This document shows, piece by piece, positions 16,690 to 25,284 of a stretch of 43,029 nucleotides of DNA (within the stretch, counting starts at the first letter, position 1; every line of letters begins with the position of its first letter). The stretch is from Hyphomicrobiales bacterium (GTDB lineage: Bacteria > Pseudomonadota > Alphaproteobacteria > Rhizobiales > Xanthobacteraceae), in contig JAPLPC010000218.1 of NCBI GenBank assembly GCA_026400425.1, positions 1-43,029 on the forward strand. Reading direction: 5' to 3'. The notes beneath the pieces are model-generated. The model was given only the letters and a program-made list of their open reading frames with translations, did no database searches and had not been told where the DNA came from. Position numbers and translations under genes: made by a program.

Positions 16690-18209
16690 CGCAATTGCGA
16701 TTGGTGCTCGGTGATCAGCTGACCCGAAACGTCGCAGCGTTGCGCGACATCACCCAGGGTGACATCGTCCTGATGGCCGAAGTGGCGGACGAGACATCCT
16801 ATGTCAAACACCACAAGCAGAAGATCGCCTTCCTGTTCTCTGCAATGCGGCACTTTGCCGACGAATTGCGGAACGACGGTTTTCGGGTCGATTATGTCAA
16901 ACTCGGTGATGCCGGTAACAGCGGCTCGATCGTCGGTGAGTTGCGTCGGGCCGTGGCGCGCCACAAGCCCACGCACGTGGTCGCGACATGGCCGGGCGAG
17001 TGGCGGCTGTATTCCGAACTCTCCGCGCTCGATCTCGGTATTCCGCTCGAGATCCGCGAGGATGATCGTTTCTTTGCGAGCATCGAACGTTTCGCGCAAT
17101 GGGCCTCCGGACGCAAATCACTGCGGATGGAATTTTTCTACCGCGAGATGAGGCGTGAGACCTCCCTCTTGATGGAGGGCGATGACCCGATGGGCGGACA
17201 GTGGAACTACGACACTGACAACCGCAAACGGTTACCCAAGACTATTCCGTTGCCGCAGCGGTTCGGCTTTCCGCCAGACCAGATCACACAGGAAGTAATC
17301 GACCTCGTCCGCGAGACGTTTGCGGATCATTTTGGCGATCTCGACGATTTCCGATGGGCGGTGACGCGCGCGGATGCTCTGCGCGCCCTGGACGATTTTC
17401 TCGCCGAGGCATTGCCGAACTTCGGCAAATATCAGGACGCAATGGCCAGCGACGAACCCTTCGTGGTTCACGCGGGGATATCCCCCTATCTCAATGCCGG
17501 CCTGCTGACGCCGCGCGAGGTCTGCACCGCCGCCGAACGCGAATACATCGAGCGACGGGCCCCGCTCAATGCAGTCGAAGGCTTCATCCGGCAAATTCTC
17601 GGATGGCGCGAATATGTCCGCGGCGTCTATTGGCTGAAAATGCCGAACTATGCCGAAGCCAACGCACTCAAGGCGAGCCGTCCATTGCCATGGCTCTATT
17701 GGTCGGGAGAAACGGACATGCACTGCATGTCCCAGGCGATTGGCCAGACCAAGCGCACCGCCTACGCGCATCATATTCAGCGGCTGATGGTGACGGGAAA
17801 CTTTGCGTTGCTGGCCGGTATCGCGCCGAAGCAGATCGCGGAGTGGTATCTCGTCGTTTATGCCGACGCCTATGAGTGGGTCGAGTTACCCAATGTGCAG
17901 GGCATGTCGCAATTCGCCGACGGCGGTTTGCTTGCGTCCAAACCCTACGCGTCATCCGGTGCCTATATCGACCGCATGTCCGATTACTGCAAGACCTGTG
18001 CTTACGACGTCAAAATCAAATCTGGTGCCAATGCCTGTCCGTTCAATTTCTTGTACTGGGCGTTTCTCATCCGCAACGCGCGCGTTCTGCGCAACAATCA
18101 CCGGATGGCAATGCCATATCGAACGCTGGCGGGATGGGAGGAAGGCCGGCAGGCCGCCATCACGGCAGAGGCGGAAGAATTTCTCGACCGACTTGCAAAT
18201 GACCGTTGA
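16686..18209 (+). CDS. FeS-containing bacterial cryptochrome / (6-4) photolyase (PhrB/CryB type)
   Basis: This 507-residue flavoprotein belongs to the prokaryotic FeS-BCP group (Agrobacterium PhrB, Rhodobacter CryB). These bind FAD, a lumazine-type antenna and a [4Fe-4S] cluster, and repair (6-4) photoproducts or act in light signalling. The N-terminal Rossmann-like domain starts LRLVLGDQL. Cys347, Cys435, Cys438 and Cys451 fall at exactly the PhrB cluster-ligand positions (350, 438, 441, 454) minus three. The His-His pair at 362-363 lines up with the catalytic histidines of PhrB. The ATG overlaps the DUF2256 stop. It converges on cbbX with a 22-bp gap. CryB of Rhodobacter affects photosynthesis gene expression, so the nearby pigment cluster may be relevant; that link is inference. 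Confidence 0.93.
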   Translation: MTQLRLVLGDQLTRNVAALRDITQGDIVLMAEVADETSYVKHHKQKIAFLFSAMRHFADELRNDGFRVDYVKLGDAGNSGSIVGELRRAVARHKPTHVVATWPGEWRLYSELSALDLGIPLEIREDDRFFASIERFAQWASGRKSLRMEFFYREMRRETSLLMEGDDPMGGQWNYDTDNRKRLPKTIPLPQRFGFPPDQITQEVIDLVRETFADHFGDLDDFRWAVTRADALRALDDFLAEALPNFGKYQDAMASDEPFVVHAGISPYLNAGLLTPREVCTAAEREYIERRAPLNAVEGFIRQILGWREYVRGVYWLKMPNYAEANALKASRPLPWLYWSGETDMHCMSQAIGQTKRTAYAHHIQRLMVTGNFALLAGIAPKQIAEWYLVVYADAYEWVELPNVQGMSQFADGGLLASKPYASSGAYIDRMSDYCKTCAYDVKIKSGANACPFNFLYWAFLIRNARVLRNNHRMAMPYRTLAGWEEGRQAAITAEAEEFLDRLANDR

Positions 18210-18231
18210 CCGATCGCACCGACGTTCCCCG

Positions 18232-19173
18232 TCAGCTCGCTACAGCACTGCCCTTGGGCCCATCCGCTTCCGCAAAGACCCGACTCGCCAAAACGTCTGA
18301 CGCTTCCAAACACATGACGTCGTCTGCGGTGAGTTCCCGGTCGAGATCCGCAACCAAACGACTGGCCTGGCGCAATCGCATCCGATCCAATGCATTGCGG
18401 ATAGAGCGCGCGTTGGAAAACAGCGGTTGGGTCTTACGCAATGTGATATAGCGGATAAACGCATCCCGCGCGTCGGGACTGAATTTGTAGGCCATGTCCT
18501 GCAACATCAGCTCGGCGATTGCGAGCAGCTCATCATCTGCGTAATCGGGGAAATCGATATGGTGCGCGATGCGCGACCTGAAGCCCGGATTGCTGCCGAA
18601 GAACTTGTCCATGCGGTCGCCGTAACCCGCGAGGATGACCACGAGGTCTTCGCGTTGGGACTCCATCACCTGCAGCAGGATTTCGATGGCTTCCTGGCCG
18701 TAGTCGCGCTCGTTGTCTGGCCGATGCAGGTAATACGCCTCATCGATAAACAGCACGCCGCCCATGGCTTTCTTCAGGATCTCTTTCGTCTTAGGCGCGG
18801 TGTGGCCGATATACTGCCCGACCAGTTCGTCACGCGTGACCGAGACCACCTGCCCGCGCCGCACGAACCCTAGCCTGTGAAGAATGCTCGCGATCCGCAA
18901 CGCCACCGTCGTCTTGCCTGTGCCGGGATTGCCGGTGAAGGACATATGCAGGGTCGGCACGTCCGACGTGAGATTCATGCGCTTGCGGATGCGTTCGATC
19001 AGCAGTAGCGACGCGATCTCTCGAATCCGGGTCTTGACCGGTTTCAATCCAATCAACTCACGATCAAGCTGGTCCAGGACATCACCGATGCCAACCTGAT
19101 CGAACTCCTTGCGCAGGCCGATACGCTCTGGTCCGGCTGTATCATCACTCTCTGCCATCGCATGTGCGATCAT
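18232..19173 (-). CDS. cbbX: Red-type RuBisCO activase, AAA+ protein CbbX
   Basis: This 313-residue AAA+ ATPase removes inhibitory sugar phosphates from red-type RuBisCO by pulling on the C-terminus of the large subunit. It has Walker A GNPGTGKTT (81-89), Walker B (GVLFIDEAYYL), the pore-region segment DELVGQYIGHTAPKT, and SNPGFRSRIAHHIDFPDY, all typical of CbbX. The ATG at 19173 overlaps the cbbS stop (ATGA); a second ATG at codon 6 is also possible. It is the last gene of the cbb operon. A cbbE or cbbZ gene, found after cbbX in some relatives, is absent here. Confidence 0.96.
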   Translation of the reverse strand: MIAHAMAESDDTAGPERIGLRKEFDQVGIGDVLDQLDRELIGLKPVKTRIREIASLLLIERIRKRMNLTSDVPTLHMSFTGNPGTGKTTVALRIASILHRLGFVRRGQVVSVTRDELVGQYIGHTAPKTKEILKKAMGGVLFIDEAYYLHRPDNERDYGQEAIEILLQVMESQREDLVVILAGYGDRMDKFFGSNPGFRSRIAHHIDFPDYADDELLAIAELMLQDMAYKFSPDARDAFIRYITLRKTQPLFSNARSIRNALDRMRLRQASRLVADLDRELTADDVMCLEASDVLASRVFAEADGPKGSAVAS

Positions 19174-19595
19174 GTCCCACCATAGCGTTTGCCTTCGGCA
19201 CGATCGACCGCATAGGACTTCGTCGTGTAACGAATATTGCGACCGGCACCCTCATGCCGCTCCAGACGATAGCCGGGCTCGTCCTTTGGTCTGTTGACGA
19301 TGAAGGAGAGCCGCACCGATTCCCAACCATGGCTGTTGTCGAATGCGGAGAGACGGACATAGCAATCGCCGTAGACCTTCCGACACTCGTTCAACTCCAT
19401 CAGCACACCGGCGGCATCTGGCAGGTCAAATATGGGAAGGCCCCACATCTCCCAGAAGCTGTTGCGCGGATGCGGATCATCGGTGAACTCGATGCTTACC
19501 GCCCAGCCTTTTTCGAGGCAGTACTGAACCTGCCGCGAAATCTGCTCGTCGGTGAGGTCCGGGAGAAACGAAAAACATCCTTGGGTCACGCGCAT
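19170..19595 (-). CDS. cbbS: RuBisCO small subunit, form IC
   Basis: This 141-residue protein is the small subunit of the L8S8 enzyme. The family start MRVTQGCFSFLPDLTDEQI is followed by DDPHPRNSFWEMWGLP and WESVRLSFIVNRP. The extended C-terminal hairpin (RYTTKSYAV) is characteristic of red-type form I enzymes. The ATG at 19595 is preferred over a GTG five codons earlier because AAGGA lies seven bases before it and homologues begin at MRxTQG. It lies 11 bases after cbbL and overlaps cbbX by four bases. Confidence 0.96.
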   Translation of the reverse strand: MRVTQGCFSFLPDLTDEQISRQVQYCLEKGWAVSIEFTDDPHPRNSFWEMWGLPIFDLPDAAGVLMELNECRKVYGDCYVRLSAFDNSHGWESVRLSFIVNRPKDEPGYRLERHEGAGRNIRYTTKSYAVDRAEGKRYGGT

Positions 19596-19606
19596 TGTTT
19601 TATCCT

Positions 19607-21070
19607 TCACATCGAGGCGGTGGCGGTCGGGGCGTAATCCGGCATGTCTGTCGACTCGTAGTTGAAGGTGACGTCCTTCCAGACTTCGAGCGCAGCTTTC
19701 AGCGGTGTGCAGGTCGCCGCCGCCTTGGCGAGGATCTCAGGTCCCTCGTGCACGTAGTCCCGCCCCTCGTTACGCGCGAGGATCATCGCCTCCAGCGCCA
19801 CGCGGTTCGCCGTCGCGCCCGCCTGGATGCCCATGGGATGGCCGATGGTTCCGCCGCCGAACTGCAACACCACGTCCTCGCCGAGATGATCGAGCAACTG
19901 ATGCATCTGGCCGGCATGGATGCCGCCAGAGGCGACCGGCATCATCTTGTTGAGGCTCGCCCAGTTCTGCTCGAATAACACACCGTGTTCCAGCCGCATC
20001 GGGTTGTGATCTTCGCGGCAGATGTCGTAATAGCCGCGCGTGGTGGCTGGATCGCCTTCGAGCTTGCCGACGACGGTGCCCGCGTGAATATGATCGACCC
20101 CGGCCAGACGCATCCATTTTGCGATGACCCGAAACGAGACACCGTGGTTGCGCTGGCGCGTATAGGTGGAATGCCCCGCGCGATGCAGATGCAGGATCAT
20201 GTCGTTCCTGCGCGCCCATTTGGCCATCGACTGGATCGCGGTGTAACCGATGACCAGATCGATCATGATGATGACAGAGCCGAGCTCCTTGGCGAACTCT
20301 GCCCGTTCATACATGTCCTCCATCGTCCCCGCAGTGACATTGAGATAGGTCCCCTTGATCTCACCGGAGGCCGCCTGCGCCCGATTGACGGCCTCCATGC
20401 AATACAAGAAGCGCTCGCGCCAATGCATGAAAGGTTGCGAGTTGATATTCTCGTCATCCTTGGTGAAATCGAGCCCGCCTTTGAGTGCCTCATAGACCAC
20501 GCGTCCGTAGTTGCGACCGGACAATCCGAGCTTCGGCTTCACGGTGGCGCCGAGCAGCGGCCGGCCGAATTTATCCATTCGCTCGCGCTCGACGACGATG
20601 CCCGTCGCCGGCCCTTGAAACGTTTTCACATAGGCGACCGGAAGCCGCATGTCTTCCAGACGCAACGCCTTGAGCGGCTTGAACCCGAACACATTGCCGA
20701 TGATCGACGCCGACAGGTTTGCGATCGAACCGTTCTCGAAGAGATCGATGTCATAGGCGATATAGGCGAAATACTGCCCTGGCCCATTCGGCACGGGATC
20801 GACGCGAAAACATTTCGCGCGGTACTTCTCTGCGGCCGTGAGCCGGTCGGTCCACACCACGGTCCAGGTCGCCGTCGATGATTCACCGGCAACCGCCGCC
20901 GAGGCCTCGATCGGATCGACACCGTCCTGCGGCGTGACGCGGAACAGTGCGATGACGTCGGTGTCCTTGGGCTCATAATCCGGCTCCCAGTAACCCATCT
21001 TCTTGTATTCCATCACGCCGGACTTATAGCGATCTTTGCCGCGGATCGTGATCGAGGCATGCTCGTTCAT
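19607..21070 (-). CDS. cbbL: RuBisCO large subunit, form IC (red type)
   Basis: This 487-residue protein fixes CO2 onto ribulose 1,5-bisphosphate. The active-site segment GATVKPKLGLSGRNYGR and the metal/carbamylation motif GGLDFTKDDEN are intact, with the carbamylated lysine at residue 204. The HRAGHSTYTR and SGGIHAGQMHQL segments are also present. The N-terminus (RYKSGVMEYKKMGYW) and overall sequence match form IC enzymes of alpha-proteobacteria. A GGAG ribosome site precedes the ATG. It lies 54 bp after cbbA. The extended C-terminus is the substrate of CbbX in red-type enzymes, consistent with the cbbX gene downstream. Confidence 0.98.
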   Translation of the reverse strand: MNEHASITIRGKDRYKSGVMEYKKMGYWEPDYEPKDTDVIALFRVTPQDGVDPIEASAAVAGESSTATWTVVWTDRLTAAEKYRAKCFRVDPVPNGPGQYFAYIAYDIDLFENGSIANLSASIIGNVFGFKPLKALRLEDMRLPVAYVKTFQGPATGIVVERERMDKFGRPLLGATVKPKLGLSGRNYGRVVYEALKGGLDFTKDDENINSQPFMHWRERFLYCMEAVNRAQAASGEIKGTYLNVTAGTMEDMYERAEFAKELGSVIIMIDLVIGYTAIQSMAKWARRNDMILHLHRAGHSTYTRQRNHGVSFRVIAKWMRLAGVDHIHAGTVVGKLEGDPATTRGYYDICREDHNPMRLEHGVLFEQNWASLNKMMPVASGGIHAGQMHQLLDHLGEDVVLQFGGGTIGHPMGIQAGATANRVALEAMILARNEGRDYVHEGPEILAKAAATCTPLKAALEVWKDVTFNYESTDMPDYAPTATASM

Positions 21071-21124
21071 GTCATTCTCCTTACAGTCAGTTTTCGGCGT
21101 GGTATTGTGGCGAAAGGCACATGA

Positions 21125-22210
21125 TCATTCGGCTGCATGAGCGAGACCGCCGATCCGTGGATCGAGGCTGCCGCTGCGATAGAGCTGCGCCATCTCGGCC
21201 ATTGTCTTGACGTTGATCTTTGATGCATGACCTGCTGTGCCGAATTGCTCGAACCGCTCCCGGCAAAGCTCGCGCATCGCATCCATCGCCGGCTTCAGGA
21301 ATTTGCGCGGATCCAACTCGCTGCGATCCGAGGTCGCGACTTTGCGGAAGGCGCCCGTCATGGCCAATCGGCAATCGGTATCGATATTGACTTTACGCAC
21401 GCCATGCTTGATGCCGCGGATGATTTCATCGACCGGCACGCCCCATGTCTGTGGCATCTCACCGCCGAACTGATTGAACATCTCCTGCAATCGTTGCGGC
21501 ACCGAAGAGGAACCATGCATGACCAGATGGGTATTCGGCAGTCGCCGATGAATTTCCTCGACCACATGCATCGCAAGGATCTCGCCGTCGGGTTGTCGTG
21601 AGAATTTATAGGCGCCGTGCGACGTGCCCATCGCGATCGCCAGCGCATCGACCTTGGTGGCGCGGACGAAATCAACCGCTTGATCCGGATCGGTCAACAA
21701 CTGGTCATGAGCGACGGTGCCCTCGACACCGTGGCCGTCCTCCTGCGCCCCGGCGCCGTGCTCCAGCGAACCGAGCACGCCCAATTCGCCCTCGACGGAT
21801 GCGCCGATCCAATGGGCCATATCGACGACGCGACGGGTAATGGCGACGTTGTAATCATAATCGGCCGCGCTCTTGCCGTCCGAACGTAGCGAGCCGTCCA
21901 TCATGACCGATGTGAACCCGTGCTGCATTGCCGTCGCACAGGTGGCCTCTTCGTTGCCATGATCCTGATGCAGGCAGAGCGGAATCTGCGGATGCATCGC
22001 TTCCAGCGCATCGATCATTTTTTCCAGCATGATGTCGTGGGCATAAGCGCGCGCGCCGCGCGATGCCTGAATGATCACCGGCGCATCGACGGCAGCCGCC
22101 GCCTCCATGATGGCGAGGCCCTGCTCCATGTTGTTGATGTTGAATGCCGGCACGCCGTAACCGTATTCGGCGGCATGATCCAGCAATTGCCGCAAGGTGA
22201 TCCGCGCCAT
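21125..22210 (-). CDS. cbbA: Class II fructose/sedoheptulose-bisphosphate aldolase
   Basis: This 361-residue zinc-dependent aldolase joins dihydroxyacetone phosphate with glyceraldehyde 3-phosphate or erythrose 4-phosphate in the Calvin cycle. The start MARITLRQLLDHAAEYGYGVPAFN is typical of CbbA. The LHQDHG motif provides a zinc ligand, VEGELG and GTSHGAYKF follow, and HGSSSVP and KVNIDTDCRLA are conserved. It lies 34 bp after cbbP. In many relatives cbbT (transketolase) sits between cbbP and cbbA; here it is missing and there is no remnant in the 34-bp gap. Confidence 0.96.
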   Translation of the reverse strand: MARITLRQLLDHAAEYGYGVPAFNINNMEQGLAIMEAAAAVDAPVIIQASRGARAYAHDIMLEKMIDALEAMHPQIPLCLHQDHGNEEATCATAMQHGFTSVMMDGSLRSDGKSAADYDYNVAITRRVVDMAHWIGASVEGELGVLGSLEHGAGAQEDGHGVEGTVAHDQLLTDPDQAVDFVRATKVDALAIAMGTSHGAYKFSRQPDGEILAMHVVEEIHRRLPNTHLVMHGSSSVPQRLQEMFNQFGGEMPQTWGVPVDEIIRGIKHGVRKVNIDTDCRLAMTGAFRKVATSDRSELDPRKFLKPAMDAMRELCRERFEQFGTAGHASKINVKTMAEMAQLYRSGSLDPRIGGLAHAAE

Positions 22211-22244
22211 TTCTAATCCCCGTTCTTGTTTGTTGAAGACGCGC

Positions 22245-23120
22245 TCATACGGTGCGCCGCTTCCGCTCCATGAGTTGCAAGATCAATGGTGTCAAAATCA
22301 GTTGCATCGCGAGATCGAGGCGCGATCCGTGGATGACGATCGAGTTCGCGCGGGACATGAAGCTGTTCTGGATCATCGACAGGAGATAAGGAAAATCGAT
22401 GCCGCGCGGATTCTTGAGGCGGATCACCACCATCGATTCATCGGCGGTCGGTATCCATCGTGAGACGAACGGGTTCGAGGTATCGACCGTTGGCACGCGC
22501 TGGAAGTTGATGTCGGTTTCGGAAAACTGCGGGCAGATGTAGTTGACGTAATCCGGCATTCTTCGCAGGATTGTGTCCGTGACGGCCTCTGCCGTGTAGC
22601 CGCGATCGGTACGATCCCGATGCAGCTTCTGGATCCATTCGAGATTGATCACCGGGACGACGCCGATCTTAAGGTCAGCATGCTGCGCGATGTTGACGTC
22701 CTCCGTCACCACGGCGCCATGCAGCCCCTCGTAAAACAGCAGATCCGACCCTTCCGGAAACGGCCCCCATTCGGTGAACGTACCGGGCTTCGCCCCGTAC
22801 AAATTGGCTTCAGCGTCGTCATGCACATAATGGCGTGTGGTGCCGGTCCCGGACTCGCCGTAATCGCGGAACGCCCGCTCCAGCTCCTCGAAAAGATTCG
22901 TTTCCGGACTGAAATGGCTGAAATGCTTGTTGCCGCGCGCGCCCTCTTCGGCCATCCGCGCGCGCATCTCCGCACGGTTGTAGCGATGAAACGCATCGCC
23001 TTCGATATAGGCTGCCGTCACGCCCTCGCGTCGAAAGATGTTCTCGAATGTTTTCTTGACCGAGGTCGTGCCGGCTCCGGATGAACCGGTGATCGAGATG
23101 ATGGGATGACTGCGCGACAT
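22245..23120 (-). CDS. cbbP: Phosphoribulokinase
   Basis: This 291-residue proteobacterial-type phosphoribulokinase makes ribulose 1,5-bisphosphate from ribulose 5-phosphate and ATP. The P-loop GSSGAGTTS is at residues 12-20. EGDAFHRYNRAEMR, HFSPETNLFEELE and LFYEGLHGAVV are diagnostic, as is the segment KIGVVPVINLEWIQKLHRD. It starts 12 bp after the cbbF stop. The class is the short octameric enzyme usually activated by NADH in proteobacteria, which is family knowledge. Confidence 0.97.
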   Translation of the reverse strand: MSRSHPIISITGSSGAGTTSVKKTFENIFRREGVTAAYIEGDAFHRYNRAEMRARMAEEGARGNKHFSHFSPETNLFEELERAFRDYGESGTGTTRHYVHDDAEANLYGAKPGTFTEWGPFPEGSDLLFYEGLHGAVVTEDVNIAQHADLKIGVVPVINLEWIQKLHRDRTDRGYTAEAVTDTILRRMPDYVNYICPQFSETDINFQRVPTVDTSNPFVSRWIPTADESMVVIRLKNPRGIDFPYLLSMIQNSFMSRANSIVIHGSRLDLAMQLILTPLILQLMERKRRTV

Positions 23121-23132
23121 GCCACCACTCCC

Positions 23133-24170
23133 TCAACGGAACAAGCCGCGCCGCGCGAACAGGGGCGCATCGCTGTTGTCGTAGATCGGCTCGATGGTCT
23201 CGTGCACCGCAACGATGTCGCGCACGCCGCGCACGGACCCCATGATGAGCGGCACACGCTGATAGGGCGATCTGGCGGAGAGTTCGAGGATCCGCCGCCG
23301 GCCGGTCGAAGCACTCCCGCCCGCCCACTCCATGATCAGCGCCATCGGATGGGCTTCGTATAACAGACGCAACCGGCCTTCGTGATAGCCCGGACGCAGA
23401 TCCGCCGGGTACAGGAAGACACCGCCGCGCACCAGTATCCGCAATGACTCGGCGACCAGGGAACCGATCCAGCGCATGTTAAAATCCATCGTGCCGCCGC
23501 CCTTCGTCCCCTCAAGACATTCGTCGATGTAACTGCGCACAGGGCCGTGCCAGTGCCGGCGATTGGATGCATTGATGGCGAATTCCGGCGTGTCCCGTGC
23601 GACGCGGACGCCGCTCGCCATCAGCACGAATTCGCTGGCGCCACGGTCAAGGATGAAAATATCGACACCGCCGCTGAGTGCCAACACCAGCGTGGTTTGC
23701 GGACCATAGACGACAAAGCCAGCCGAGCATTGCGCTGTGCCCGGCTCGAAGAAAGTCGCGACGGGATCGTTGACGCGCGGCCGGATCGAAAAGATCGTGC
23801 CGACCGAGATATTGTTCTGCAGATTGGCCGACCCATCCAGCGGGTCGATCGCCACGCACAGTGGCGCGTCCGCGTTCAGCACCTCAGGCAGCGCCTGTTC
23901 TTCGGACAGGATCGCGGCGACCGGCGCGCTGCGCAGCGCCCGCCGCATGATGTTATCCGCTGCGACGTCGATATCCTTCTGAATGTCGCCATCGCTATTG
24001 GCTGAACCATCACGGCCGGTGATGCCCCGCAGCGGACCATCCGCAATCAGTGCTGCCAGCTCTACCGAGGCCGCAGCCAGGGCGGCGACGACATCCGCGA
24101 CCGCAGCGCCCAGCGGATCCTGCGACGCCGCGCAGTCGAGGTAGGCACGGAGCGTGAACCGCTCGTCCAT
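23133..24170 (-). CDS. cbbF: Fructose-1,6-bisphosphatase class I
   Basis: This 345-residue phosphatase acts on fructose 1,6-bisphosphate, and in the Calvin cycle often also on sedoheptulose 1,7-bisphosphate. The metal-binding motif AIDPLDGSANLQNN and the segment GTIFSIRP are intact. RWIGSLVAE and GGVFLYPAD also match the family. The ATG at 24170 has GGGAGG five bases upstream; an open extension to 24239 lacks this and is not conserved in type. It heads the cbb operon, divergent from cbbR across a 145-bp control region. Confidence 0.95.
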   Translation of the reverse strand: MDERFTLRAYLDCAASQDPLGAAVADVVAALAAASVELAALIADGPLRGITGRDGSANSDGDIQKDIDVAADNIMRRALRSAPVAAILSEEQALPEVLNADAPLCVAIDPLDGSANLQNNISVGTIFSIRPRVNDPVATFFEPGTAQCSAGFVVYGPQTTLVLALSGGVDIFILDRGASEFVLMASGVRVARDTPEFAINASNRRHWHGPVRSYIDECLEGTKGGGTMDFNMRWIGSLVAESLRILVRGGVFLYPADLRPGYHEGRLRLLYEAHPMALIMEWAGGSASTGRRRILELSARSPYQRVPLIMGSVRGVRDIVAVHETIEPIYDNSDAPLFARRGLFR

Positions 24171-24255
24171 AGTCGCCTCCCTTGGGCCCTCTTGCGGGGC
24201 AGATGCGGCACGGTCACCGACCGGCAGTGCGTTGCCCAACGAAGCGCAGTTTGTC

Positions 24256-24278
24256 AGATTAGGGAAATTTCGTTATCT
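24256..24278. promoter_or_regulatory. Candidate CbbR binding region between cbbF and cbbR
   Basis: The 145-bp region between the divergent cbbF and cbbR starts contains an AT-rich imperfect dyad, AGATTA-N11-TTATCT, in otherwise GC-rich DNA. LysR-type regulators such as CbbR usually bind such partial dyads between their own gene and the target operon. The exact boundaries and any core promoter are not clear to me. Confidence 0.4.
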
Positions 24279-24315
24279 TACGGCGGAGCAAAGTTTTATT
24301 TATGGGGCTGGCGCC

Positions 24316-25284
24316 ATGGCCGACCGATTTTTTCGAGAGCTGACGCTTCGCCAGTTGCGTGCGCTTGCGGCTGTCCAGAAGTATAAATCGGTCACCACCG
24401 CCGCCAGGCATTTGCATCTGACACAGCCCGCGGTGACGCTTCAGATACGAAACCTGCAGGCGCTCAGCGGCCTGCCGCTGATCCAGCGCACCGGCGATGG
24501 CATGCTACTGACCGAAGCCGGGCGCGAGGTGCTGGCACTCTCGCAACGTATCGAGGCAGCCATTGCCTCCTGTGAAACGTCCCTCGATATGATCGCAGGG
24601 CGTACGGCAGGTAGCGTGTCGATCGGCGCAGTCAGTACTGCAAAGTACTTTGTGCCCTTTGTCATCTCGGGATTTCAACAGGCGCATCCGAACATCGAGA
24701 TCAAACTCTCCGTCGGAAACCGGCAAGACATCAGCAAGGCGCTGCGCGGCTATGATCTCGACATCGCCATCATGGGCCGGCCTCCGCTGGATACCCCCAT
24801 GAATGTCAGCCTGATCGGCAATCACCCGCATGTCATCATCGCGCCGACGGATCATCCGCTGGCCAAGAAAAAACGGATGACACTGATGGATCTTGCAAAC
24901 GAGACGTTCCTGATGCGCGAGCCCGGTTCGGGCACCCGGGGGCTGACCGAGCAATTGTTCGAGACCGGCCGCATCCGTCCGCCCATCGGGATGGAGATGA
25001 GCAGCAACGAAACCATCAAACAGGCCGTCATCGCCGGGCTCGGCATCGCCTTCATCTCGGCCCACACGGTCGCCACCGAGCTCGACGAAAGGCGCCTCGT
25101 CACGCTCAATGTCGACGGCCTGCCGGTCATCCGGCAGTGGTTCGTGCTGTCGCGCAAGGACAAAGTTCTGCTGCCGCCGGCGCAGGCCATGCTCGACTTC
25201 GTCAGTTCCAAGGGCGCGACATTTCTGCCGCGCACCCACCGCCGGCTTCGTCTCACCCGGACATCGAAGCGTGAAGAAAACTGA
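24316..25284 (+). CDS. cbbR: LysR-family regulator of the cbb operon
   Basis: This 322-residue LysR-type activator has an N-terminal winged helix (about 6-65: LTLRQLRALAAVQKYKSVT, ARHLHLTQPAVTLQIRNLQ) and a two-lobed effector domain with the CbbR-type pattern VSTAKYFVPFVISGF and PIGMEMSSNETIKQAVIAGLG. CbbR senses metabolites such as RuBP or NADPH and activates the divergent cbb operon. The ATG at 24316 is preferred because it directly precedes the conserved N-terminus. Its stop codon abuts the hemA stop codon with no gap. Confidence 0.94.
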   Translation: MADRFFRELTLRQLRALAAVQKYKSVTTAARHLHLTQPAVTLQIRNLQALSGLPLIQRTGDGMLLTEAGREVLALSQRIEAAIASCETSLDMIAGRTAGSVSIGAVSTAKYFVPFVISGFQQAHPNIEIKLSVGNRQDISKALRGYDLDIAIMGRPPLDTPMNVSLIGNHPHVIIAPTDHPLAKKKRMTLMDLANETFLMREPGSGTRGLTEQLFETGRIRPPIGMEMSSNETIKQAVIAGLGIAFISAHTVATELDERRLVTLNVDGLPVIRQWFVLSRKDKVLLPPAQAMLDFVSSKGATFLPRTHRRLRLTRTSKREEN

